In this document: positions 1 through 10,251 of the stretch, piece by piece
Layout: each line of letters opens with the position of its first letter
Numbering within the stretch: position 1 is the first letter of the stretch
Source of the DNA: Phlebiopsis flavidoalba
Lineage: Eukaryota; Basidiomycota; Agaricomycetes; Polyporales; Phanerochaetaceae
NCBI GenBank assembly: GCA_035772785.1
Contig: JAOCPU010000001.1
Span: 930,001 to 994,000 of the forward strand
Direction of reading: 5' to 3'
DNA length: 64,000 bases
Made by a program: the position numbers and the translations under genes
The notes under the pieces: model-generated
Databases searched by the model: none
Told to the model about the DNA's origin: nothing
What the model saw: the letters and a program-made list of their open reading frames with translations, nothing else

Positions 1-894
1 GGACTTGTTGGTGGTTGGATGGGGGTGTTGCGGGGAACGACGACACCGAAGATGTCAACCCTGCATGGCGACACCAAGGGATCTAAAGTCCCAGGGCAAC
101 GTCGAGGGTTTCAGGAGGAGGAGGCGTCAGCGTCGTTCTTCGTCGAGAGGTTCTGACACCAGTGAGGACAGCAGCCTGGACGGCGGCACCGCCCACCGCT
201 AGGCGACGGCCTCATCGGGGTTGATGGACTTGTTTTGAGCTGACGGCCACCGAAGTACTCCGAGACGAGGGACTGAACCTTGCGGGGAATACGGGTAGGA
301 GCCGCCAACGAGGGGGGGGGACGGGGATATCGTCAACCTTGTCGCGGTTCATCTTTCGCATCCTTCAAAACACGCCTCAACGGGTCGAGGTCGATCAGTC
401 GACTTGGGAAGAGGGTCTTCCGCGTCTGGAGGTCTCCTCGAAACGAGCACGAGTGATTTGGTGTGTTTAGCCGAGAAGTCCTCGCCCCTGACCGGTAAAG
501 ATCGGTTAGTCTATGCTGAAGATGCAGTATCGACAGCGCTCTGACCTGGACGAAGACAGAGAGTCGACCTCAATGGTGGTCTGAGTAACGCTAGAAAGCG
601 TCCTCTTGGCACGCTCGCAGGCGGAGCGGAGACGACGGATGGCACGGGCATCCTCCGAGATATCGAGGCCACGTCTTCTTTTGGAAGTCCTTCTTGAAGT
701 GGTCGAGGAGGTTGTTGTCGAAGTCCTCACCCACCCAAGTGAGTGTCACCAGCGGTCGGGCCTTGACGGCGAAGACACCGCCAGTGATGTTCAGGAGAGA
801 AACATCGAAGTTCCTCCACCCAAATCGAAGATAAGGACGTGCTTCCTCCTGCGCGGACTTCTGGTCAAGACCGTACGCAATGGCAGCAGCGGTG

Positions 895-938
<44 letters not shown>

Positions 939-1775
939 AGCATCCTTGTGGGCAGCAGAGACGCTGCGAGTCGTTGAAGTAAGCGGGGACGCTGATAACC
1001 AGATAAAATTAGCATCTGGACCGATCTGACCGATTTTACTGCGACTTACGTGACGACCGCCTCTTAACCTCCTTGCCCAACTTCGCCTCGGAGATCTCCC
1101 TTCATCTTCATGAGGACCATAGACGAGATATCTCCTGAGGGCTGAAAGTCTTCTCTCCTCGTTGAGGTACTCGACCTTGATGAAAGGAGAGCCATCCTTC
1201 TCGACACCTCGAAGGGCCAGTGGGTCATGTCCTAGATATCTATAAGTTTTTTCGAAGCTTTCAGCTCACTCGGCTGCACGAACTTCTTGACATCGGGTCG
1301 CTCGTGGCAAAAACTGGTCGACAGTAGCCCGCACTCGTACACCGAAAAATATACACATACATTCATACAATAGCGGCGCACCAATGAGACGACTGGGCAT
1401 TCCAAGAAAACAGTGTGTTGCGAGGTTCATCGCAGCCTGGTCTTTGGCGGCATCACCGATGAGTGAAGACGCTCCTCGGAGGAGAAGGCGACGTAGGAAG
1501 CGCGTTGTCTCGGTTACCCTCTATAAGGTTCTAGATGAGTGAAAAAAGGTTAGCTTCTCTAGCCTGCGAGTCGACGTCGAGACTCACGGTCGTTGGCTAA
1601 TGATTTCGTGACACGGTCGTTATTTTGCCAAACACCGCGACGTGCAGCTAATTTAGCAAAGTCAATAAAGCGTACGGGTGACTTAGATGTACACCATCCG
1701 GAAACTCTCACGAGTAGGTCGTCACCAAGACATCAATACGCAAATCAGCGCCTTAGCGTACAGACGTCCCTCCAT
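1..1775 (-). CDS. Cytosolic Hsp70 chaperone (SSA type), partial at left edge, frameshifted
   Basis: ATP-dependent chaperone that binds unfolded polypeptides in the cytosol. Read on the minus strand, the N-terminal GIDLGTTYS core lies near 1710-1745, is split by an intron, and resumes as CVGVW near 1640. IIAND follows at about 1600, [15 protein letters not shown] near 1430-1470, the phosphate-binding IFDLGGGT near 800-830, [11 protein letters not shown] near 600-640, a [10 protein letters not shown] stretch near 270-300 and [11 protein letters not shown] near 220. The window ends soon after, within the region preceding the peptide-binding domain, so only the nucleotide-binding domain is present. 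The first ATG is placed at 1775, but the first codons are damaged and this is tentative. Frames switch at least six times with no loss of homology, which points to sequencing indels. The family is certain; SSA versus another cytosolic subtype is inferred from the [11 protein letters not shown] and [11 protein letters not shown] wording. Confidence 0.9.
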
Positions 1776-2248
1776 TTTTAAAAAGAAAAGAGAGTAAAGA
1801 CGGGGGGAAAGGGAGATGAAGAGGTGGTGGGTGGTGGGGCAACTTGAATCGGCGAGAAAAACTTGTCGAAAATCGATTTGACGCCTGCTGTGAGGTAAGC
1901 GGGCAGTGCCAACGAATAGGCGCCTTCGGCTCTACTACTCCTCACGTAGCCCTTCGCCATGTCCCGGCCAACCCGCAGGTGCCAGGCTCGCCGCCGCCGT
2001 TGATCCCGATGTTCGATGCGCGTTTCAGCGATGACGTGTTCGTAACTCACTTCAAATCTGCGGCAGCTGTGGAACTCCGCAAGACGCGTATAAACCCAAG
2101 AACACCGCAGATCGAGAAAAGCTGGATGGACAGGCATGCAGGTTAGCAGTTTGGGCCCGAGTTCCGGGAGAACCGTGAGTGACTTCAAAAACGCATTAAA
2201 AGCTGGTATGTTTTCGACTTTAGCCATGCATGATCAATAGGTCTGAGA
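1776..2248. other. Spacer between Hsp70 and uS2m
   Basis: Upstream of Hsp70 (-) and upstream of or containing the 5' end of uS2m (+). A 149-codon minus frame and a 100-codon plus frame overlap here, but neither resembles a known family. The mitochondrial presequence of uS2m, which should precede the region I can recognise, may lie here in a damaged frame. A purine-rich run covers about 1780-1830. I saw no clear heat-shock element. Confidence 0.4.
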
Positions 2249-3119
2249 GTGGTGCTGAAACCTCCGCATATACTAGTGATGTATACATTTGGTAGCTTTT
2301 GGGTCTATAAGCGCAGACACGCGAGAACACATTCCAACCTCATCACCACCTTGCACCGAGCCGTCCATCCCTCACAAACCACGCTGTCCGCGCTTGTCGC
2401 TGCCGGAGCCACACTTTTAGGGGCACTCAAAAACTCTGATGAACCCTCACTTCATTCCTTATGCCTACGGCGACCGGGCGGATATCACCATCATCGACCT
2501 CGACCACTGAACACTCTGCCCATGCTTCGGCGTGCGCGCCAAAGGTCGTACGAGCTGTCTGCGCAAAGGGCGGCACAGTTGTGGTCGTTCGTGTCGGTAC
2601 GCGCCCGGACCTGCGACCCGTTGTGCGGCAAGGCTGCCGAACGTGTTGCGAACGGCGGTCTTATCACGTCGGGTGAACGCTGGCTGCCAGGGGGGACCTT
2701 GAGTCGCGACAAAAAACAAGTGCTCGCTGATGTCACGACCCATTTACAGTGACGGAGCGCGTCGTTCTTCTAGACTTGATCGTCTTCCTCAACCCACACT
2801 TCAAAAAAAAAAAACCCAACTCACAACTTACCCAGCTCTCGGACGGGAGTGCGCCCAGAACCATGTATTCCGACGAATGGCATCATAGACTCAAATGTTG
2901 ACCCACGGGTCGTGCCACTGTACCCGATACCAGCGAACGACGAGATGTCCACTTCGGAAGGAAAGAATGGGCAGCGACCGGTCAGAACACGAACTCATTC
3001 TTGCGAGGTGAGGCGGTTCTGGGACGTTGGTAAGCCCCGTCGGGTAACATCGAGGGTAAGGTATAAAGGCCGTTCTCATTATGGCAGAAGGAGGAAGCCG
3101 GGTGAGACGCGAAGTCTAA
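2249..3119 (+). CDS. MRP4: Mitochondrial small-subunit ribosomal protein uS2m (MRP4 type)
   Basis: Structural protein of the mitochondrial 37S ribosomal subunit, homologous to bacterial ribosomal protein S2. The plus strand reads TLSALVAAGATLGHSKTLMNP around 2380-2450, then PHFIPYAYGDRADITIIDLDHTLPMLRRA to about 2540, then VVRAVCAKGGTVVVVGTRPDLRPVV and GERWLPGTL to about 2700, then GIIDSNVDPRVV and YPIPANDE around 2880-2945. All are S2 hallmarks in the correct order. A further exon follows an intron and ends at a TAA at 3117-3119 after a damaged GREGVRRREV-like stretch. Frame changes at about 2420, 2470, 2540 and 2690 break the reading frame. The start is uncertain: 2249 is the first ATG in frame with the recognisable part, and a targeting presequence is expected further upstream. 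Oriented convergently with trpE. Confidence 0.85.
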
Positions 3120-3372
3120 GAGCAGGTCCCTCGGAGAAATTCAGGCTTCAGAAGGTATCTACGTGAATACAAAGACGATACCGAGGGAGGGTTGCAGAGA
3201 CCTTTGCTGAGTGATTCAGAAGTCTCGTAGCATCGATATAGTACATCCCGCTTAATCCTAGCTAGGTAGTTATCAATCATTGCTCTGACTTCTGCGCACT
3301 TTTTTGGATATCAAACCAATATCCTGTGAAGGTCATTAGCCACGAGACTTTGTGCATTAAGGGAAAAGGGCC

Positions 3373-5127
3373 TTACGTATCCGCCGTCTCGATTGCCCTC
3401 ACATTGCCCTTCAGCTTGTTGATGGTTTCGATGTATTCGTCTTCTTCTACACTGTCGAAGACGATACCACCACCCGCTTGTAGAAATATGCGACGCCATC
3501 TTTGAACACCATGGTTCGGATTGCGATACACACAAATCCATTTCGTCCTCGGCAAAGTCAAATCGACCCACTGCTGCGCAGCGTACACACCGCGTCGATC
3601 TTGCTCTTGTGCTCATAGATAATCTCGATAGCTTTGATTTTCGGGGCGCCGGACACTGTTCCCGCAGGGAAGATTGACCTGAACGCGGTCGGAATCTAAC
3701 GAGCGAAAATATTTTGAGCTTCAAGTGCCAGGGAAAAAGGCGGTTTACAATCTCACCTGTTCTTGCCTTCCCGAAGCATGCCCGAAACTTGCGACGTGAG
3801 GTGAATGACATGGCTAAACTTCTCCAAGCGCATGAGGTGGTTGGTCCACTTTCACCGTCTTCGGTTGGCAGACCCGGTTGACGTCGTTTCTTGCAAGATC
3901 GACGAGCATGATATGCTCTGCACGATCCTTTTCAGAGTTGAGCAGCTCGTTAACCCAGCTTTTCATCCTCTAGGTAATGATTTGCATGGAATAAGCAACT
4001 TGGAGGTATGAGTCATGTTTTGCTGGCTCACCCTCGGGCGTGGCACCTCTCCGGACAGTTCCCAGCAAGTTTGCGTGGTTTGTACACCTTGTTCTGCTCC
4101 ACCTTGCATAGCGTCTCCGGACTCGGCACCGACCAGTTGAATATCCCCAAGGTCCACATAGAACATGTACGGACTCGGGTTGACGCGACGTAGTTGCCGA
4201 TAGACAGTGAAAGGGTGAAGGGACGTTGGCCGCGCCAGACGCTGTGACGGGACAGCCTGGATGATGTCTCCGGCAACTATGTGCTCCTTCAAGCTTGGTC
4301 ACGAACCCTTCGTAGCCCGCGCCTCGACTTGCCGACGTTAGAGACGGCCTCGACGCCTAGTGTCGTGATGGGTGCTGGTGGACCTCGGGCGTGACAGGCT
4401 CGAGGATGAGCTTCGCGAGCTTGCGCGCCTTGGACACCGCGGTCTCGTACATGAACGGCAGATTGCTCGCCGGCCATGCCATCCGGGAAGAACGCGTGCG
4501 AGACGGCGATCGCGGTCTGGTAGAGGTGGTCGTAGATGAGAATGGTGTCGACGAGCATGAAGACGGGCCTCGGGGACACCAAGCGTGGTCTTTTGTGCTG
4601 CGTGCGGTCTTGGGCTCGAAGTGCTGGATGCAGTCGTATGCGACGTAGCCGATAGCTCCACCAGTGAATGTGGGGACTTCGGGGATCTTGACATAGCGGT
4701 GGACGGCCAGCTCCTGCTGTAGAGGAACAGTGGGTGTCCCCCTTGATCGTCTCGTTTGGCCCTGTCTTAATGACCTTGAACGGGTTCTAAGCAACTCAGC
4801 GTGTCTCATGGGTACATTCCAGTGTACTAAATCAGGCACATACCTGCATCCCCACGAAACTGTATCGCGTGCCAGGTTCTCTCCATTCACCACCGACTCA
4901 AGCAAGAAACTGTACTTGGAGTCCTTCGCTATGCGCAGGTACGCCGAGCATGGCGTGAGTAAGTCTCCTGGCAATTCCACATATACCGGGACACAGTTTC
5001 CCCGCTTTTCGGTGAGTATGAGCTTCTCGACTTGTGCGAGCGAGGGGTATGCTGGGAGTTTCTGAGAGAGTAGTCAAAGTCAGGCTTCGCAATTCCTACC
5101 CTGGACATGTCTCACCTCGACGTCCAT
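3373..5127 (-). CDS. trpE: Anthranilate synthase component I
   Basis: First committed enzyme of tryptophan synthesis, converting chorismate to anthranilate with the glutamine-amidotransferase partner. On the minus strand the order is: [20 protein letters not shown] (near the N-terminus, with the LLES tryptophan-feedback motif after it), [19 protein letters not shown], the [19 protein letters not shown] chorismate-binding motif near 4250, [27 protein letters not shown] (in shifted frames near 3650), YAAQQWVDL and [17 protein letters not shown], ending ETADT-stop at 3373. The start is supported by splicing: ATG at 5127, four codons (MDVE), a short intron with GTGAGA donor and CTCTCAG acceptor, then [14 protein letters not shown] in phase. 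There are multiple one-base indels, but length and motif content are those of a complete enzyme. Divergent from SHQ1. Confidence 0.93.
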
Positions 5128-5408
5128 GGCGGTTATGGTAAAGAGGCAGGAGGCGGGTCGAGTGACTCACTTCTTCTAACTTGACTCTCACCTTCTCGTC
5201 ATCTGCCCTATATCTTTTTCGCGTGTTGCTGTCTCTCACCGGAACGCGACAAATTTTCCAGTGTCGCCTTCTGAGCTTTCCTCCGACAATACCGCCTCCA
5301 GCCCCCGACCAAGCTCATATCCCGAGCTAGACACCTGCGCTCGGGGGTTCGCTGTCGGGACTCAATAATTCCCCGTCCAAGTCCTCCATCGCTGTAGCGG
5401 TGTAAAAT
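5128..5408. promoter_or_regulatory. Divergent trpE/SHQ1 promoter with Gcn4/CPC1-type sites
   Basis: A 281-base intergenic region between two divergent start codons. A perfect TGACTCA lies at 5163-5169 and a partial TGACTC at 5182-5187, 36 and about 55 bases from the trpE ATG. TGACTCA is the consensus site for Gcn4/CPC1 bZIP activators that control amino-acid biosynthesis genes in fungi. The sites are seen directly; the regulatory role is inferred from the gene downstream. Confidence 0.55.
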
Positions 5409-7118
5409 CATGATAACTCCGCGCTTTTCGTGCTCGCAAAACGAAAAGGTCCGTGCTGGTATCCGTCTACTGCCCTGCCGTTCGCGTGAGTGCGTTCTCC
5501 AAGTATTTGGGTGCGGAAAGGCGAAAGCTAACACGAATGGCCCGGAAGTAGGCATCTGACGTAGAGATAAACGTGGATGAGACGCTTTTCACGCTGCATA
5601 TCAATCCCTACTACCTGCGCCTTAACTTCCCCCACGCATTGCAGGAAGATGATGATTTTGAGGCATCCGCGCAGTACGATCCGGGCACGGGCTTCCTGAC
5701 CGTCACACTGACGAAAGCCACTCCCGGGGAACATTTTGAAGATTTGGACCTCCTCGCCAAACTCCTCGCACCGAGACCATCGGAGCCGCAGGGCCCTCTG
5801 ATAGAGGTGCTCGACTCTCAAAACGCCGAGCTATCAGCTGAGGACGAGTTAGTCGCCCAGGCAGAGAACTTGTCATTGGAGCAAAACGAAATCTTGGAAG
5901 GTATGTCATGTTGGCACCGTGGCTCGGACGAAGCTGAACACCGCTCGTGTTTGCAGCCGCTGAAAACGACTGGCAATTGAAACAAGAAGTCCCGGAGCCT
6001 TTGTCGTCGCTGAAGACAACTGCACAAGAACGGTATGGCTTCCTTGATATGCATACGGGCTATTTCCAGCATGTCGGACACACCGAAAATGAAATCAACG
6101 AGCTGGGGCCCGACGCTGAAACCTGCTCAGCTGATGAAAGAAGGAGAAGACGTTTGAAACACGAGGATGAGAAATGGGATGAAGAGCACTACATGTATGT
6201 CATGTTCTTTTTCTGCTCGATGGTGTCATGCGCTGACTTTGCCTAGGGCTGATTTTGCGGATGATGAATACATTCAGGAGCTGATACGGTGGACTCACCC
6301 GCATACCGTAACTCAGGAGAACTTCGTCTACACAGAAGAAGAAAACCTTGTCATGCTCAAACTGCCTCGAAAAGAGTGTATGTACCTGGGGCCGTTATTC
6401 TTCTCGTTATCTCGCTCATTCGCGCCGTAGACCTTGCTACTCCAAATCAGACCCACCAGTTGTATCTTACCCTGCTAACTCTGCTATTCGCCTATGCCTA
6501 CGACTCCCGTACAACACAACACGACCCTACGCCCGAGAGCGGCTGGACGATCAGCACACTGGTCCCGGCGTTCTCAGCACTGGGACCCCCCTCCATACTC
6601 GCCTCCACCCCCACCAGCCGCAGCCGAAACCTTTGATCCTTCCGAGCTCGCAGCGACATTCACGGCCTCGTACCGGCGCGCCCTTGCGTTTCCCGCTCTT
6701 CCGCTCGTTTGCGCTCGCCGAGCGCTGCCGCGCGGACGTCGCCGCGTTCCTGCGCGGCGGGGGCGGCGCGCCGTCGTGCGGTGCCTGCTCGAGATGAAGC
6801 GCGTGCTCGACCACCACGACGTGTACTACGTCTACAGCAAGATCTGGGTCGACGACTCTGCGTCTGGGCGCAGGCGTCCGCGAGGTGCGTTTTGTGCCTC
6901 TTTCTCTCTCTCCCGTGCTTCGCTGAGCAGGGCACGCAGTGACGCCGTCCTGGTGCGGCTAGCGAACGCCATAGCGTCGTCTCCGGATGGAGAAGGCCGC
7001 CGTCGGGTGGGACCTCGAGGGGCTCGAGAGGCTCACGCAGGAGGGCGCGGAGCGCGCGTCCGATAGCGACGACGAGTCGGAGGACGAGGTCGAGCGCATG
7101 CTCCCGGCGCCCCTGTGA
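5409..7118 (+). CDS. SHQ1: SHQ1, H/ACA snoRNP assembly chaperone
   Basis: SHQ1 binds the pseudouridine synthase Cbf5/dyskerin before it joins H/ACA RNPs. Exon 1 begins MITPRFSCSQNE at 5409; an intron (GTGAGT...AAGTAG) splices in phase to ASDVEINVDETLFTLHINPYYLRLNFPH, the N-terminal CS-like domain. LTKATPGEHFEDLDLLAKLLAPR follows near 5700-5770. The later part carries the SHQ1 domain: ENDWQLKQEVPEPL, YGFLDMHTGYFQHVG, an acidic HEDEKWDEEHYM segment, then FDPSELAATFTASYRRALAFP, LFRSFALAERCRADVAAFLRGG and LLEMKRVLDHHDVYYVYSKIWVDD, ending EDEVERMLPAPL-stop. At least four introns are visible (about 5487-5553, 5900-5957, 6195-6246 and 6376-6480). Small indels break frames near 5450, 6680 and 6870. 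All expected domains are present in order. Confidence 0.9.
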
Positions 7119-8480
7119 TGGGATCAGCCGTCCGGCTTCGACGCGGGTCGCGGTGCGGTACACGGTCTGGGCTGCTCTGGGCGCGCGCAGGGGGGGCGTG
7201 GCGGGCGTGCCGTGGGTGGGTGGCTCGGTGGCCTGGCTGGCTGTTCTAAGCTAGTGCGGGGTGGGCGTTGCCCGGGGTGGCCGGGGTAGGGTAATGATCC
7301 TTGGCTCTCGCGGCTGTATGGATGACGTGCCGAGGATGAATGTAGATCGGTAGTCTGCCTTTGGGAGTGTAAAGTGAGAAAATATGTTTGCCCATATCTA
7401 CTCAAGCTCTGCGCCTCATGCATATGAATTTGTAGGAGGGTGTCTTCTTTGCTGTTAGTGTTTGCCAATACACTGCGTGTGGCTCCCGCGACTCGAAGGG
7501 TAATCAGCAAGGTTATCTGCATGCCCTTGTACTCGAGAGAGGTATATCCCCGAGCCGAAGTAGAATAAACTCCAGTCGCTGAAACAACACGGCGAGCCCA
7601 AACACAAATATCACGAGGGTCTATCCTTATCTGCTGCTCCGTTCAACGTTTCGTCGGCTGACGTACACAAGCCGCAAGGTTGTACGGAGAGCTGGGCACA
7701 ACTTCACCGCCTGCTTAACCAGGCCTTTCGCGAACCGTCTACCGCACTCGCCTCTTGCGCATTGTACCCGGCGAAGAACTTCGTCTTCCGGTCAGATTTT
7801 CCATTGGCCGGGCCCTGCACACCCAAGACTTAATTGTACACCGACAACCGGTGGGGGCAGCGGATGATGGCCTCGACTGGTCTATCAACCGACCAATCGT
7901 GTGCGTGATTATCCATCCCCCTCGATGTGGGAGTGGTGAAGACGACGGGTCATCTTGTCAACACGGGCAAGTTGTACTCATCGTCTCTTCTCTCCAAGAC
8001 ACAGTGTACCACGGACCATTCGGCCGTTGGAGGACTATCCTGGAACGGCCGCCGACCGTTTGGGGCTATCACGGCTCCGTCACTGGTCGCACGAGTGCGA
8101 TACGAGGACGAGGGCAGAACAAAAGTATATTGCGGCTGTGACGAACCATCTCTGTGGCACCCACAGCTCATCAGCCACCAACTACCTTCGAGCTGAAAGC
8201 CCGTCAGGTTTCTTGATTTACAACACGTACGCTATATATCGCCGTGGTTGTAAGTTAGACGGTAACACAAAATCCAACAATAAAGTCAACACGGCCACGC
8301 ACATCATTACTCCGACACCTACCCGGTCCCACAGTAGTGTGACAAGAACGAGTTGGTTTCCCGAGGCCTGAGAACCGATCGACGAGCTGTGTACGCGTGA
8401 ACAGAGTGCCCAACTGTCGCCGCAATGCACTCTGCTGCCTACGGTGGATCATCCTGAAATTGACAAAGGGTTTTTTGTTT
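7119..8480. other. Gene-poor stretch, no recognised gene
   Basis: Downstream of SHQ1. The start is GC-rich (7130-7280), then a more AT-balanced stretch. Open frames of 128, 138 and 89 codons between 7755 and 8371 on the plus strand overlap one another and match no family I recognise. A degraded or frame-broken small gene at 7750-8200 cannot be excluded. Confidence 0.3.
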
Positions 8481-9440
8481 CCGTGATGAATTAGCTGGGG
8501 ACAGGCCGCACGGTATCAGCGAAGCAGATCATGCATGTGAAAGAGATGGGTCTGTACATTTGTGGGCAGCGGGAGGCCCAGGTGGGAACAAACTCGTGGC
8601 TGATTTCCAGCCGTTCCGCCATCGACGCCCAGAAAAATGCACACCGTCGGGGCCCTGTTTGCAGCAGCTCACCTCGAGGACCCAAACGCGAGCTTGGCAC
8701 ATTCTGCTGCAGTCGTTGCATGAAATAGACACGGATTGCAAATCGTCCTGCGCCACAACACTCATTGTGGAACAACCTGGTTCGCAACAAGCGTCACAGC
8801 GCCACATCCCACTGCCCAATATACGCGCGATTACAGGAGCCACCAACAACAACTCGCGGCGGACCTCCTGAGACCCAACAACAACGACCCTAATGATCAT
8901 GATTCTGCACACCTGCCCAAAACGAACCGCCCCCCGCCCACGCCGCGCCGCGGGCGTCTCGGCGCAATCTGATGGCGCATCACACACGCGCGCTGGGGTC
9001 CAGACCCGCCCGTCGCGACCACACGCCACCCGCCCGCGCCCCACACCAGAAGCCTCCTTCGAGCCAAAAAAAACCCACCATATGTGATCGATAAAGTCCG
9101 CGCAGAAGAAGCACGTACGACGCCTCGGGCTCGGTCCCGGCGCTGCACACGCCCACCAACGACCCGCCACTCGTGTTTGAGAAGTCTAAATATGCAAGTA
9201 ATAGCTGAAACGCGAGTAGTCGCAGGCGACGTCAACGTCAACGCGCCTGCAATCGATCGGACGTGGGGGGTGGAGGTGTGCTTGGCGGGACTTCTAGTGC
9301 GCCGCGAGGCTGGGGCGCGATGCGCTATGTATAACCGCGCACGTCGGGGGCCGATCGACGGTGGCGTCTCGTCGATGAGCGGTCGCGGGAGGCGACTGGG
9401 AGGTTTAGACTCTCTTGGGCTGCTCAGTGGGTGGGTGTGC
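8481..9440. other. Gene-poor stretch with open but unrecognised frames
   Basis: A 213-codon minus frame (8529-9170) and the end of a 496-codon minus frame run through here. Composition is Arg/Cys-rich and irregular, without family motifs, and the frames look like chance openings in GC-rich DNA. Short direct runs such as CACCACC and AACAACAAC occur around 8850-8890. Confidence 0.3.
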
Positions 9441-9459
9441 AGGGTCGGTTCGAATGGAA

Positions 9460-10010
9460 TGCGGTCCATGAGGTCACGCGTGTGCAGCTGGAACTTGGAG
9501 AAGCAGAAGAGAATGCAGAGATCCAGGAATCGATTAGCATCCTTTGGCCCCGAAGTATACGCATAACCGTACATGCGTTCGCTGTGATTGGCGCATTTCC
9601 CGCTCTGAAACCTTGAGCAAGGAGTAGAAAAGAATGCAGACATGCACAAGCACGATGCACGCTCGAAATAAACACACGAATAGAAGATGATCCCTGAGAC
9701 CACGCCTGCTATTGGTGCATATACGCCTGGAACCTCGACCAGTGGAAAAGAACATGAAGTCTGAGATCCATACATTAATGAATAGAAGCACCAAATATAC
9801 ACAAGTACTGCATGAGTGCATATACCCGCTGTAATTGGTGCATGTATACGAGGTGAAACTTTGGTGGTAGAAAAGAACGTAGAAACCCGCATGAGGTCAC
9901 GCATATTCGTACATATAACAGTGAAACTTTGAGTGGTAGAAATGACCGAGATACACGAATCGAAGCACCGTGTACTTACCCCAGAATACACGCCGCATAT
10001 GGGCGCATAT
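9460..10010. repeat. Imperfect tandem repeat, period about 120-125 bases
   Basis: Three markers recur in the same order. ATTGGYGCAT occurs at about 9586, 9711 and 9834 (a variant near 9998). A TAGAAAAGAA-like word occurs at about 9504, 9625, 9743, 9868 and 9937. GAATAGAAGCA-like words occur between them. Spacings are 118-125 bases for the central copies and irregular at the ends. ATGAGGTCACGC also recurs (about 9470, 9892 and, with a change, 10078). Copies are diverged by substitutions and indels. On the minus strand the array stays open and gives hydrophobic peptide, but no start, splice pattern or known family supports coding. Confidence 0.65.
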
Positions 10011-10251
10011 ATCCGCCGCACTTGAGACTCATAACTCGCGAAGCACAATGCACCCCGAGTGTTAAATGCGGGGCCCATGAGGTCACCGTTCGTGTATATA
10101 CGACCAGACCCTCCTCGAGTAAGAGTGCGGGGATCAGCACGCAGGTCGCACCGAGTCCCTCCAAAAAACGAGAAATCCACATAGAATTGAAAACCCACAA
10201 CCGCCCCGAAGCACAAACTAGACACACAAAAACCAAGCCCACGCCGCTCGC

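Noticed and set aside
1..1775. Hsp70 as a pseudogene
   Set aside because: Similar damage is seen in all other housekeeping genes, and splice sites and motifs are intact, so sequencing error is more likely.
8529..9170. 213-codon minus-strand frame as a gene
   Set aside because: No family motif, Cys/Arg/Trp-rich chance composition, overlaps other open frames in GC-rich DNA.
9440..9470. GGTTCGAAT as a tRNA T-arm
   Set aside because: No matching acceptor or anticodon stem-loop around it, and the flanking bases do not pair.
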